A DNA stretch of 7,700 bases from Oscillospiraceae bacterium (GCA_017400415.1 JAFPTE010000031.1:1-7700), one strand, 5' to 3'; positions 1 to 6,292 are shown, numbered from the stretch's first letter. Notes: a model not told the origin generated them from the sequence alone. Numbers and translations: made by a program.

Positions 1-420
1 GGAAAAGCTGCCCCGGTCGTTGGAGACGGTTATGCGCACGGTGCGCTTCTCTCCCCTGCCGGAGAACACCTCCTCCGAGGATATGACCTCAAAGCCCGTG
101 TCGAAGCCCTCCGTGGGGGTCCGGCCGTACATGTATTTCTCATAATCCGCCAGCATATCCCCCCGGCGGGCCGGGTCCGTGGGGAGCTGAGGCAGGCCCG
201 GATAGGACCGATCCACATTCAGGACCAGATTCTTATACCATTCCGGCAGCTGAAAGCCCCCGTAGCCGGCCATGGCAAGGGTACCCTGGAGAGTCAGGGA
301 ATCCCCCACGAAGAAGCGGATGGTTATGAGCGAAAAGGCCAGAAAGGCCGCAATAAGCGCCAGAACAATAATGAGGAGCTTTGCCCACAGGGGAAGGCCC
401 CTTTTCTTTTTCTTCTCCAT
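1..420 (-). CDS. Membrane-anchored protein, possible alpha/beta-hydrolase (glucuronoyl esterase-like), N-terminal part only
   Basis: The first 140 residues are visible and the frame is open to the window edge, so the C-terminus is missing. A lysine-rich start (MEKKKKRG) is followed by a hydrophobic stretch at about residues 12-34, which fits a signal anchor with the rest of the protein outside the cell. Residues 86-100 (RGDMLADYEKYMYGR), followed by a segment ending EEVFSGRGEKRTVRI, resemble from memory the region ahead of the catalytic domain in CE15-like esterases. The catalytic serine and histidine would lie beyond the edge, so the enzyme call is tentative. The start is ATG at 418-420, with a GGAGG ribosome site at 431-435 (complement) about 10 bases upstream. 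It follows the sugar kinase on the same strand after 127 bp, and a candidate promoter in that gap suggests separate transcription. A generic membrane-anchored hypothetical protein is the main alternative. Confidence 0.72.
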   Translation of the reverse strand, partial: MEKKKKRGLPLWAKLLIIVLALIAAFLAFSLITIRFFVGDSLTLQGTLAMAGYGGFQLPEWYKNLVLNVDRSYPGLPQLPTDPARRGDMLADYEKYMYGRTPTEGFDTGFEVISSEEVFSGRGEKRTVRITVSNDRGSFS

Positions 421-451
421 ACTCTTCGCACCTCCGGAAGCTTTTTCCGGT

Positions 452-479
452 ATTCTACCCCTTTTTCCGAAAACATCAA
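452..479 (-). promoter_or_regulatory. Candidate sigma-A promoter for the 1-420 gene
   Basis: Read on the minus strand, a -35 box TTGATG (complement of 474-479) and a -10 box TAGAAT (complement of 452-457) are separated by 16 bp. They match the consensus at 4 of 6 and 5 of 6 positions. The -10 box lies 31 bp upstream of the ATG, leaving room for a short leader with the GGAGG site. No strong hairpin terminator is visible between the upstream kinase gene and this promoter, so read-through may add to expression. Confidence 0.5.
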
Positions 480-547
480 CTTTGCCGTCGCAGCCTTGCC
501 CCACGGCAGCACGGTTTTGCAATATGCTCCGCCCCTTCGGGCATCTG

Positions 548-1507
548 TCACCGGAGCAGGCGCTCAATATCCTCCCTTGCCGGCATGACCTTAAGGGCCC
601 CCTTCTTCGTTGTCACAAGGCCGGCGGCGGCGTTGGCAAAGCGGAGCATGGAGGAAAGCTCCTCTCCGTCCAGCCCCTCCAGACCCCTTTCCAGCACGAA
701 GCTGAGGACGCAGGCGCAGAAGGTGTCCCCGGCGCCGGTCTTCTCAATGACGCCGTCAATATCGAATATGGGCTCATAGGCCCGCAGGCCCTCCCAATAT
801 GCATAGCTGCCCCCGGCCCCGGCGGTCACGGTCATGAGCCGGATTTGGGGATAGGCCCGGCGCAGCAGGGCGGCGCCCCGGTCAAAGTCACTGCAGCCGG
901 TCATGAATTCCAGCTCGTTATCGGAGATTTTCAGCACATGGCACTGGCCCAGGCCCCAGGCTATCTGCTCCCTGGCCTCCGACAGGCTGCCCCAGAGGGG
1001 CGGCCGCAGGTTTGGGTCAAAGGAGATGACTGCGCCGGCCAGCCGGGCAAGCTCCACTGCCCTGCAGGTTGCCCTGCGGGCAGGCTCGTTTGTCAGGGAG
1101 AGGGAGCCGAAGTGGAAGATCCGGCACCCGGTCAGAAGATCCCGGTCCAGCTCCGCCTCCGTCAGAGTCACGTCCGCCCCGGGACTGCGGTAAAAGCTGA
1201 ACTCCCGCTCCCCGCCGGCCAGGGTGTGGACAAAGGCCAGGGTCGTGGGGACCTGGGAATCCCGCCGCAGGCCCTGGATATCTATGCCCAGGTCCTGCAC
1301 CGTCCCCGCCAGCATGTCCCCGAAAAAGTCCTGCCCCACCTTGCCTATAAAGGCGCAGCTCCGGCCCAGCTTCCGCAGCATGGCCAGCACGTTGCAGGGG
1401 GCTCCGCCGGGGTTTGCCTCCAGTATGGGGTTGCCCCGGGGGCTCGTTCCGCTTTGAGTAAAGTCCACCAGAAGCTCGCCCAGGGCCGTCACGTCAATTG
1501 TTTTCAT
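548..1507 (-). CDS. PfkB/ribokinase-family carbohydrate kinase, probably fructokinase
   Basis: This 319-residue cytoplasmic protein matches the usual length of bacterial fructokinases, which phosphorylate fructose with ATP to fructose 6-phosphate. The family signatures are in order: the N-terminal strand DVTALGELLVDF (5-16); the sugar-binding motif NPGGAPCNV (32-40), running into a glycine-rich segment ending GKVGQD (55-60); DPNLRPPLW (164-172); and the catalytic anion-hole motif GAGDTF (258-263), where D261 is the expected base. The start was placed at ATG 1505-1507 because GGGAGG lies just upstream and the conserved fold begins there. An in-frame ATG at 1565-1567 would add 20 unrelated residues and sits on the promoter. 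Its own promoter faces away from the AAA gene. Substrate cannot be fixed from motifs alone: 2-keto-3-deoxygluconate or another sugar is possible, although the NPGGAPCNV motif favours fructokinase. Confidence 0.93.
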   Translation of the reverse strand: MKTIDVTALGELLVDFTQSGTSPRGNPILEANPGGAPCNVLAMLRKLGRSCAFIGKVGQDFFGDMLAGTVQDLGIDIQGLRRDSQVPTTLAFVHTLAGGEREFSFYRSPGADVTLTEAELDRDLLTGCRIFHFGSLSLTNEPARRATCRAVELARLAGAVISFDPNLRPPLWGSLSEAREQIAWGLGQCHVLKISDNELEFMTGCSDFDRGAALLRRAYPQIRLMTVTAGAGGSYAYWEGLRAYEPIFDIDGVIEKTGAGDTFCACVLSFVLERGLEGLDGEELSSMLRFANAAAGLVTTKKGALKVMPAREDIERLLR

Positions 1508-1537
1508 GCTCGTGCCTCCCGTAATTCTTATGGGCCT

Positions 1538-1567
1538 ATTGTACACCCCGCAGGCCGGTTTTTTCAA
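1538..1567 (-). promoter_or_regulatory. Promoter of the fructokinase-like gene
   Basis: On the minus strand a -35 box TTGAAA (complement of 1562-1567) and a -10 box TACAAT (complement of 1538-1543) are 18 bp apart, and each matches the sigma-A consensus at 5 of 6 positions. The -10 box lies 30 bp upstream of the ATG at 1507, giving a short leader that holds the GGGAGG ribosome site. The -35 box is 30 bp from the -35 box of the divergent AAA-gene promoter, so a regulator binding between them could affect both. Confidence 0.7.
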
Positions 1568-1597
1568 GAATTAATCCTGCATATTGCCCGAAACCGA

Positions 1598-1626
1598 TTG
1601 AATAATCCCCAGGGCTGTGTTATTAT
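1598..1626 (+). promoter_or_regulatory. Extended -10 promoter of the AAA ATPase gene
   Basis: A -35 box TTGAAT (1598-1603) and a -10 box TATTAT (1621-1626) are separated by 17 bp. A TG dinucleotide at 1618-1619, one base before the -10 box, makes this an extended -10 element. Transcription would start near 1633, which leaves a leader of about 27 bases carrying the GGGAGG ribosome site at 1646-1651. Confidence 0.7.
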
Positions 1627-1659
1627 GAAAAGGCAATTCGGGGCCGGGAGGGTTTTGTT

Positions 1660-3579
1660 ATGCCTGAATTTGTCGCAAGAGTATCCGTGGAGCCTGACTA
1701 CGCACTGGAGCGTCTTTCCCAGTGGGGAGCGTATTTCCAGAGCATCTTTGCCGCCATACCCGCAAAGTACAGGGCCTTGCCCGTCATGTGCCGCTTCACC
1801 TTCGGCCTGGTCCGCCTGACGGCCCCGGATATGGACCGGTGCTGCATGGCAATTGAGGCTGCCGCCGGATCCGTTCCTGTCCGGGTGCTGCCTGTGCCCT
1901 ACGAGGAGGGGGACCGGGGCGAGCTTATGACTGAAGTCCTGGGCGGCCTCTTCGGCGTTCCGGATTATCAGCGCCTCTGCTGCGATATATACACCGCCGC
2001 ACCCATTCTGGCCTCCAACGGCGCCCTGTCCGCCCTGTGCAGGCAGAGCATCCTGCTGGCCATAGACCCGGGCTGCGGCTATACGACCCTTGTGAGCTCC
2101 ATGGGCAACTTTCTCCGGCGCATCGGCGCCTACGAGGACCAGTCCGAGGCCAGGAGCAAGTATGACGAGTTCAAAATCGCCCTGGAGACCGGCGGGGAGT
2201 ACATCGCCGCCGACGATCTGCTGGATAAGTTCCAATCGGGATATTGTAACGACTGCGGCACCGTGGGCATAGACATAAGCTGGTTTCTCTCCGGCGAGAA
2301 GGACGACCTGCTCCGCAGCTTCCTGCAGCGGCTCAGGAGGTACCAGGAGGAGATCGTCATGGTGTTCCGGGTGCCCTTCCTGGAGAAAAATGCCCTGGAC
2401 CGGGTGACGGAGCTTCTGGAGGACGTGATGCTCCTGCAGGTGGTGCAGGTGCCTCCCCTCCACAACGCCGTGCTGGCGGAGCTTCTGTGGGACCGGCTGC
2501 GGGCCATGGGGCTGGACCCGGACATGGGGATATTCGACCTTTTCTTCTCCCGTCTCCTGCGGGAAAAGAGCGACGGAAGGTTTTACGGCTTTGTGACTGC
2601 GGAGAAGCTGGCGGACGAGATGGTCCTTAAAAAGGCGTTCCACGACGCCCGGGTACGGCTCCAGGGCGGCAATCCCGACACCGCAAGGCTTCTGCCCTGG
2701 GACCTGGACGAGGGCTTTGCCGCCCCCGTAAGCCAGAAGGACGGCTATGCGGAGCTGGGGGAGCTTATCGGCATGGAGGAAATCGCCGCCCGGGTCCGGG
2801 AGATCGTGGCCCAGGTGAAGCTGGCCATGAAGGACGAGAAGCTGGACCGGCCATGCATACATATGCGCTTTGTGGGTCATCCCGGCACCGGCAAGACCAC
2901 CGTGGCCCGGATAATCGGCCGCATATTCCGCCAGGAGGGCATACTGCGGAAGGGGGGCTTTATGGAGTACAGCGCCCGGAGCCTCTGTGCCGAGTACGTG
3001 GGCCAGACGGCAGTGCGCACCGCCTCCATCTGCCGGGACGCCTACGGCTCCGTTCTGTTCATTGACGAGGCCTACGCCCTCTACGAGGGGGACACCCACA
3101 CTGCAGACTACGGCAAGGAGGCCCTGACCACCCTCATTTCCGAGATGGAAAACCACCGGGATGATATGCTGGTCATCATGGCCGGGTACACGGAGGATAT
3201 GGACACCCTCATGGAGGGCAACGCCGGCCTTCGCAGCCGCATGCCCTACCTTATAAGCTTCCCCAGCTACACAAGGCGGCAGCTTTTCGAGATATACATG
3301 CTCATGGTGCGAAAGCACTTCGGCTATACGGCGGGTCTGGAGTCTGCGGCGAAGGAGTACTTTGAGAGCCTGAGCGAGGATTACATCCAGTCCAAGGAGT
3401 TTGCCAACGCCCGCTTCGTACGGAACCTCTATGAACGCACCTGGTCCAAGGGTGCCCTGCGGGCTGCCCTGGCCGGAAGGGACTCCATTGAGCTGACGGC
3501 AGAGGACTTCCTGGCAGCCTCCGCAGAAAAAGAATTCAGTGAAAAGCTTATGAAGAAAAAAGCCCGGGTGGGCTTCTGA
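1660..3579 (+). CDS. Tandem AAA-type protein with C-terminal SpoVK/CbbX-like AAA+ ATPase domain
   Basis: This 639-residue cytoplasmic protein has a complete C-terminal AAA+ domain of the CbbX/SpoVK type. That family remodels protein complexes as ring hexamers, but the client here is unknown. Visible motifs are Walker A GHPGTGKT (406-413), pore-loop-like YVGQT (446-450), Walker B VLFIDEAYAL (465-474, with D469 and E470), sensor-1 region VIMAGY (505-510), arginine-finger segment GLRSRM (523-528) and a sensor-2-like NARFVRNLYERT (583-594). The N-terminal half (about 100-330) looks like a second, degenerate AAA module: ILLAIDPGCGYTTL (131-144) resembles a P-loop whose lysine is replaced by tyrosine, and no acidic Walker B pair is seen near 231-237. 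ATG 1660 follows GGGAGG by 8 bases. The gene is divergent from the kinase and followed by a terminator, so it is probably a single-gene unit. No Rubisco gene is present, so a CbbX role as Rubisco activase is not supported. The AAA call is firm; the cellular role is unknown. Confidence 0.9.
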   Translation: MPEFVARVSVEPDYALERLSQWGAYFQSIFAAIPAKYRALPVMCRFTFGLVRLTAPDMDRCCMAIEAAAGSVPVRVLPVPYEEGDRGELMTEVLGGLFGVPDYQRLCCDIYTAAPILASNGALSALCRQSILLAIDPGCGYTTLVSSMGNFLRRIGAYEDQSEARSKYDEFKIALETGGEYIAADDLLDKFQSGYCNDCGTVGIDISWFLSGEKDDLLRSFLQRLRRYQEEIVMVFRVPFLEKNALDRVTELLEDVMLLQVVQVPPLHNAVLAELLWDRLRAMGLDPDMGIFDLFFSRLLREKSDGRFYGFVTAEKLADEMVLKKAFHDARVRLQGGNPDTARLLPWDLDEGFAAPVSQKDGYAELGELIGMEEIAARVREIVAQVKLAMKDEKLDRPCIHMRFVGHPGTGKTTVARIIGRIFRQEGILRKGGFMEYSARSLCAEYVGQTAVRTASICRDAYGSVLFIDEAYALYEGDTHTADYGKEALTTLISEMENHRDDMLVIMAGYTEDMDTLMEGNAGLRSRMPYLISFPSYTRRQLFEIYMLMVRKHFGYTAGLESAAKEYFESLSEDYIQSKEFANARFVRNLYERTWSKGALRAALAGRDSIELTAEDFLAASAEKEFSEKLMKKKARVGF

Positions 3580-3589
3580 AAAACACTGC

Positions 3590-3617
3590 GGCCCCGAAAT
3601 CCTCTGATTTCGGGGCC
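3590..3617 (+). terminator. Rho-independent terminator after the AAA gene
   Basis: A perfect 12-bp stem (GGCCCCGAAATC at 3590-3601 pairing with GATTTCGGGGCC at 3606-3617) encloses a CTCT loop and is followed by TTTGTAT. It starts 10 bp after the TGA of the AAA gene. The T-tract is short, but the stem is strong and well placed. The next gene has its own promoter immediately downstream. Confidence 0.85.
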
Positions 3618-3623
3618 TTTGTA

Positions 3624-3652
3624 TGGACATTTGCAGCCGGTCACGCTATAAT
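3624..3652 (+). promoter_or_regulatory. Near-consensus sigma-A promoter of the DUF362 gene
   Basis: A -35 box TGGACA (3624-3629, 5 of 6) and a perfect -10 box TATAAT (3647-3652) are separated by the ideal 17 bp. It is one of the best sigma-A matches in the window and begins only 6 bp after the terminator stem. Transcription should start near 3659, giving a leader of about 40 bases before ATG 3700. Confidence 0.82.
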
Positions 3653-3688
3653 AGCCTCATAACAGCACGGTGAGATTTTCACATTCCC

Positions 3689-3693
3689 GGAGG
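3689..3693 (+). promoter_or_regulatory. Ribosome binding site that decides the DUF362 start
   Basis: GGAGG sits 6 bases ahead of ATG 3700. An in-frame GTG at 3670 would start about 10 bases after the predicted transcript 5' end and has no ribosome site. The ATG at 3700 is therefore preferred, removing ten non-conserved residues. Confidence 0.8.
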
Positions 3694-3699
3694 CGTAAG

Positions 3700-4839
3700 A
3701 TGGTTTCAATTGTTCCCTGCGAGAGCTACGACTATTCCCTTGTCCGCTCCGCCCTTATCTCCGCCCTGGAGAGTATCGGCGGCCTGGACTTTGTGGAGGC
3801 GGGCATGACCGTTGCCGTAAAGGTCAACCTGGTCTCCCCAATGGCCCCGGAAAGGGCCGCCACGGTCCACCCGGCCCTGGTCTGCGCCCTGACGGAGCTT
3901 CTGCGGGAGCGGGGCGCCGAAGTGATAATCGGCGACAGCCCCGGGGGAGTTTTCAGGGCCGCCTATCTGAAGCACGTTTACGAGCAGTGCGGCATGACGA
4001 AGGCGGAGGAGTTCGGCGCCAGGCTCAATGACGACTTTTCCCAGGCGGAAATCGAAAACCCGGACGCCGTTCAGGCAAAGCGCTTCACGGCCACGGCCTG
4101 GCTCAGAAACGCCGACGTTATCATCGACCTGTGCAAGCTGAAAAGCCACGGCATGATGGGCATGACGTGCGCCGTCAAGAACTTCTTCGGCACCATCCCC
4201 GGCACCCGGAAGCCGGAGTACCACTACCGCTATCCAAAGGCGGAGGACTTTGCGGACGTGCTGGTGGATCTTTACGAATACTGGAAGCCCCGGCTGTGCA
4301 TCTGCGACGCCGTAATCGCCATGGAGGGCAACGGCCCCACCCAGTGCACGCCACGGCCCATAGGCTGCCTCCTGGCGGCGCAAAGCGGCCACGAGCTGGA
4401 CGCCGTTGCGGCGGAGCTTATAGGCCTGGATATAAAAAGCGTCCCCACCCTGGCGGCGGCTCAGAGGCGGGGGCTTATAGGGAGCAGAGAGAAAATAAGC
4501 ACGGCGGGAAGCCCGGCGGACTTTGCAGTGAAGGACTTCAAAACCGTGCCCGCCCAGGGGAGCGTGGTTTTCCTTCTTCTGGGGGACGGGCCCATAGGAA
4601 GGCTTGCGGACAAAGCTGCCCGGGGCATCATGACCCCCCGGCCCCAGGTCACGGGCCGGGAGTGCATCGGCTGCGGCAAGTGCGCCTCCATCTGCCCTGC
4701 CCGGGCCATCACCATGGAGGGCAAAAGGCCCCGCATCGACCGGAACCAGTGCATCCACTGCTTCTGCTGCCAGGAGTTCTGCCCCGTTGGCGCCATGAAG
4801 GCCCACAGAAACATTATAATGAGGGTATTGGGCAAGTGA
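3700..4839 (+). CDS. DUF362 domain protein with two C-terminal [4Fe-4S] clusters
   Basis: This 379-residue, probably cytoplasmic protein has an N-terminal DUF362 domain followed by a bacterial two-cluster ferredoxin module. DUF362 landmarks are VAVKVNLVSP (38-47), IIGDSPGG (76-83), KLKSHGMMGMTCAVKNFFG (146-164), IAMEGNGPT (206-214) and DAVAAELIGLD (234-244). The ferredoxin part has CIGCGKCASICP (322-333, cysteines 322, 325, 328, 332) and CIHCFCCQEFCP (351-362, cysteines 351, 354, 357, 361). C356 is an additional cysteine inside the second motif. Both clusters have full CxxCxxCxxxCP spacing. The family is widespread in anaerobes and its reaction is not established, so an electron-transfer or redox-enzyme role is only inferred. 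It stands alone between two terminators with its own strong promoter, and the neighbours give no pathway clue. There is no signal peptide or membrane segment. Confidence 0.92.
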   Translation: MVSIVPCESYDYSLVRSALISALESIGGLDFVEAGMTVAVKVNLVSPMAPERAATVHPALVCALTELLRERGAEVIIGDSPGGVFRAAYLKHVYEQCGMTKAEEFGARLNDDFSQAEIENPDAVQAKRFTATAWLRNADVIIDLCKLKSHGMMGMTCAVKNFFGTIPGTRKPEYHYRYPKAEDFADVLVDLYEYWKPRLCICDAVIAMEGNGPTQCTPRPIGCLLAAQSGHELDAVAAELIGLDIKSVPTLAAAQRRGLIGSREKISTAGSPADFAVKDFKTVPAQGSVVFLLLGDGPIGRLADKAARGIMTPRPQVTGRECIGCGKCASICPARAITMEGKRPRIDRNQCIHCFCCQEFCPVGAMKAHRNIIMRVLGK

Positions 4840-4846
4840 AAAATAT

Positions 4847-4872
4847 TCCCGGGGCTGAGCTCAGCCCCGGGA
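4847..4872. terminator. Perfect-palindrome terminator, probably bidirectional
   Basis: A 26-bp perfect palindrome is centred between 4859 and 4860. The half-site TCCCGGGGCTGAG pairs with CTCAGCCCCGGGA, and it begins 8 bp after the DUF362 stop codon. On the plus strand it is followed by ATTTGCGTTATTC, a poor T-tract. On the minus strand it is followed by AATATTTTTC, which is richer in T. It can therefore end DUF362 transcription and also catch read-through from the convergent gene at 5044-6153. Confidence 0.78.
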
Positions 4873-4925
4873 TTTGCGTTATTCATCCACCCGCAAAAGG
4901 GTTTCCTTCAGGCCGGATTTATCCC

Positions 4926-5026
4926 CCCTTAGGCTTCCCCTTGAGGGGAAGGCTTTAAAGACCGGGAGCGTCCTTTGGCTCCCTTGTGTAAAGGGAGCTG
5001 TCAGCCGCAAGGCTGACTGAGGGATT
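4926..5026. repeat. Intergenic hairpin-rich repeat, two or more related units
   Basis: This GC-rich non-coding DNA folds into three small hairpins. The first is CTTCCCC (4934-4940) with GGGGAAG (4945-4951) around TTGA. The second is GCTCCCTT (4978-4985) with AAGGGAGC (4991-4998). The third is GTCAGCC (5000-5006) with GGCTGAC (5011-5017) around a GCAA tetraloop, followed by TGAGGGATTG. The two units share a CCTT-n-GGCT-CCC-TTG-n-GGGAG layout, as if one is a shortened copy. From memory, very similar sequences are scattered through genomes of Faecalibacterium, Flavonifractor and related gut Clostridia. I cannot confirm copy number here, and I see no clear target-site duplication. The element lies between convergent genes, ending about 18 bp from the stop of the minus-strand gene. 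It contains no gene. Confidence 0.65.
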
Positions 5027-5043
5027 GCCGGTCCGATTCACCC

Positions 5044-6153
5044 TCACAAATCTATCTTCACAGTCTCCTTCCCCCAGGCGGCCACGGAGACAAAGCCGCC
5101 CCGGGCCAGAAGGGCACGGCGCTGGGCGGGGGTGGGATGCAGCTTCTCCGCCAGCTCCAGAACGTAGGGCAGGGGGCTGGCCTGGGCCTCCACAATATCC
5201 CGGCACACCGTTCCCTCCTCCGTCTCCAGGGCCACGGACAGGGCCCGGCCCGTCAGAAAGAGCATCACGTCCCGCACCAGCCGGTCATAGCCCCGGTCCG
5301 AGGGGCCGTAGCGCTTCTCCAGGGGACCCAGCCGCAGGCCGAAGTTATGCTCCAGCATAAGCTCCAGGTCATACCCGGCCGGGCTCTCCACCGTGAGAAG
5401 CCGCCCCTCCCGGGCCTGGGTCACGTTAAAGTCCCGCAGCAGAAACCGCAGGTGGCTGAGCTTTTCCAGGGGCTCGGCGCCCTCCCCGTTCTCCTCCGGG
5501 GCCACGCCGCCGGAGAAGCCCAGGGCGGTTCTGGTCTTCTCCAGTGGGTACGGCGCATCCTCCGGCAGGCGGTACAGCACCTCCTCCACCCGGGCGGCCT
5601 TCACCTCTCCCCCGTCCCCGACGGGCACGGTCATAAGGTCCCCCGGGGCCACGTCTCTCTGCTCGCACAGGTAGGTATAGCGCCTGCCCCCGGGAGAAAA
5701 GGACACGGAGATAAAGGTCAGCTCCCCGGGCCTGGGCAGCAGGGGCACGGAAACCTCCCAGCCTGCGCCGCCGTAAAAGCTCAGAAAGAGCCCCGCCCGG
5801 CGGGAAAAATCCAGAAGCGCCCGGCTCACGCCGCCCTCATGGAGCTTGCCGGAGACGGACCAGCTCCGGCCCCAGGCCGTGGCGGTGACGGCCCAGTCAC
5901 CCATCTGTGAGACGCCGCAGTACTCCGGTGATATGACCGGCGCGCAGAGCTCCTCCGCCTGGACCGTATCCAGAAGGCGGCCTACGCCGCCGGGAACGGT
6001 CAGCACGGTCCTGCTCACAGCTCCCGCTCCGCTGCTGACGGTAAGCTCCGCCGTCTGCCGGTCCCTGTCCAGGCCGAGAGTCCGGCGGCAGGGCGCCTTA
6101 TCCGCCCCAAGAAGGCTCCAGCGCAGTTCAATTGTCACGTTTTCGGGTACCAA
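5044..6153 (-). CDS. Protein of unknown function with a possible SH3-like barrel segment, TTG start
   Basis: I do not recognise the 369-residue product as a named family. It has no signal peptide, no convincing membrane helix and no cysteine cluster, so it is probably cytoplasmic. Residues about 159-207 (YTYLCEQRDVAPGDLMTVPVGDGGE, read in two parts: YTYLCEQRDVAPGD, then LMTVPVGDGGE), ending in PYPLEKTR (201-208), look like a small beta-barrel segment that I recall in uncharacterised Firmicute proteins. The N-terminal 150 residues are rich in alternating hydrophobic strands, and the C-terminal part (about 230-335) is mixed alpha/beta. The only suitable start is TTG 6151-6153: a G-rich ribosome site lies 8 bases upstream, a promoter is correctly placed, and an in-frame stop lies shortly upstream of that site. 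Codon use matches the neighbouring genes, and three-base periodicity is plain. It is divergent from the cation transporter and convergent with DUF362. Confidence 0.78.
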   Translation of the reverse strand: MVPENVTIELRWSLLGADKAPCRRTLGLDRDRQTAELTVSSGAGAVSRTVLTVPGGVGRLLDTVQAEELCAPVISPEYCGVSQMGDWAVTATAWGRSWSVSGKLHEGGVSRALLDFSRRAGLFLSFYGGAGWEVSVPLLPRPGELTFISVSFSPGGRRYTYLCEQRDVAPGDLMTVPVGDGGEVKAARVEEVLYRLPEDAPYPLEKTRTALGFSGGVAPEENGEGAEPLEKLSHLRFLLRDFNVTQAREGRLLTVESPAGYDLELMLEHNFGLRLGPLEKRYGPSDRGYDRLVRDVMLFLTGRALSVALETEEGTVCRDIVEAQASPLPYVLELAEKLHPTPAQRRALLARGGFVSVAAWGKETVKIDL

Positions 6154-6160
6154 GCGGCCT

Positions 6161-6166
6161 TCCCCC
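6161..6166 (-). promoter_or_regulatory. G-rich ribosome binding site for the TTG start
   Basis: On the minus strand AAGGGGGGAAGG precedes TTG 6153, with the G6 core 8 bases away. An ATG at the 5' end of the leader reads in another frame and hits a stop within about 16 codons. A GTG five codons inside the gene has no ribosome site, so TTG is the best start. Confidence 0.6.
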
Positions 6167-6180
6167 CTTGCTTTTTTATC

Positions 6181-6209
6181 ATTATATCACCGCAGCCCGG
6201 TTTTGAAAA
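6181..6209 (-). promoter_or_regulatory. Extended -10 promoter of the 5044-6153 gene
   Basis: On the minus strand the -10 region reads TGATATAAT (complement of 6181-6189), a perfect -10 box with an extended TGn. A -35 box TTTTCA (complement of 6204-6209, 4 of 6) lies 17 bp upstream. The -35 box sits inside a 19-bp palindrome, which suggests control by a dimeric DNA-binding protein. Confidence 0.72.
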
Positions 6210-6214
6210 CCGGG
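6196..6214. promoter_or_regulatory. 19-bp palindrome, candidate operator over the -35 box
   Basis: CCCGGTTTT (6196-6204) and AAAACCGGG (6206-6214) form a perfect inverted repeat around a single G. It covers the -35 box of the minus-strand gene and ends 21 bp before the -35 box of the plus-strand cation transporter. The symmetry and position suit a repressor operator. A weak hairpin terminator is the alternative, since TTTTCG follows on the plus strand and no gene ends here that would need one. Confidence 0.45.
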
Positions 6215-6234
6215 TTTTCGTGCTTCTTTGGCTA

Positions 6235-6263
6235 TTGCGCCGGCGGGGAATCAGTATTATAAT
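6235..6263 (+). promoter_or_regulatory. Promoter of the cation diffusion facilitator gene
   Basis: A perfect -10 box TATAAT (6258-6263) lies 17 bp after TTGCGC (6235-6240), which matches the -35 consensus only in its TTG. The leader to ATG 6293 is short and contains AAGGA at 6281-6285. There is no room for a metal-sensing riboswitch such as yybP-ykoY. The same TATTGCGCC string recurs at the same spacing ahead of the sulfhydrylase gene. Confidence 0.65.
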
Positions 6264-6292
6264 AGTGAAAAATTCCGCGAAAGGAACTGAAA

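Noticed and set aside
421..547. Possible terminator between the kinase and the membrane-protein gene
   Set aside because: Only short imperfect pairings are visible and none is followed by a T-run, so no terminator was called.
272..1819. 515-codon open frame on the plus strand across the fructokinase and both flanking gene starts
   Set aside because: It is antisense to a clear PfkB kinase and to two promoters, with a Pro/Gly/Gln-rich translation and no domain.
1660..3579. Assignment of the AAA protein as the Rubisco activase CbbX
   Set aside because: Only the C-terminal AAA domain is similar; the protein is about twice the length of CbbX and no Rubisco or carbon-fixation gene is nearby.
1564..3630. 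688-codon open frame on the minus strand across the AAA gene
   Set aside because: It is fully antisense to a protein with intact AAA motifs, has no recognisable domain and an unnatural His/Gly/Val/Leu-rich composition, and covers the terminator and the divergent promoter region. It is a product of GC-rich codon use.
3670..3699. GTG start adding ten residues to DUF362
   Set aside because: It lacks a ribosome site and would begin only about 10 bases after the predicted transcript start, whereas ATG 3700 has GGAGG at good spacing.
3706..4806. 366-codon minus-strand frame opposite DUF362
   Set aside because: It mirrors the DUF362 coding frame, and the plus-strand product has two perfect iron-sulfur motifs. 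No ribosome site or domain was seen for the antisense frame.
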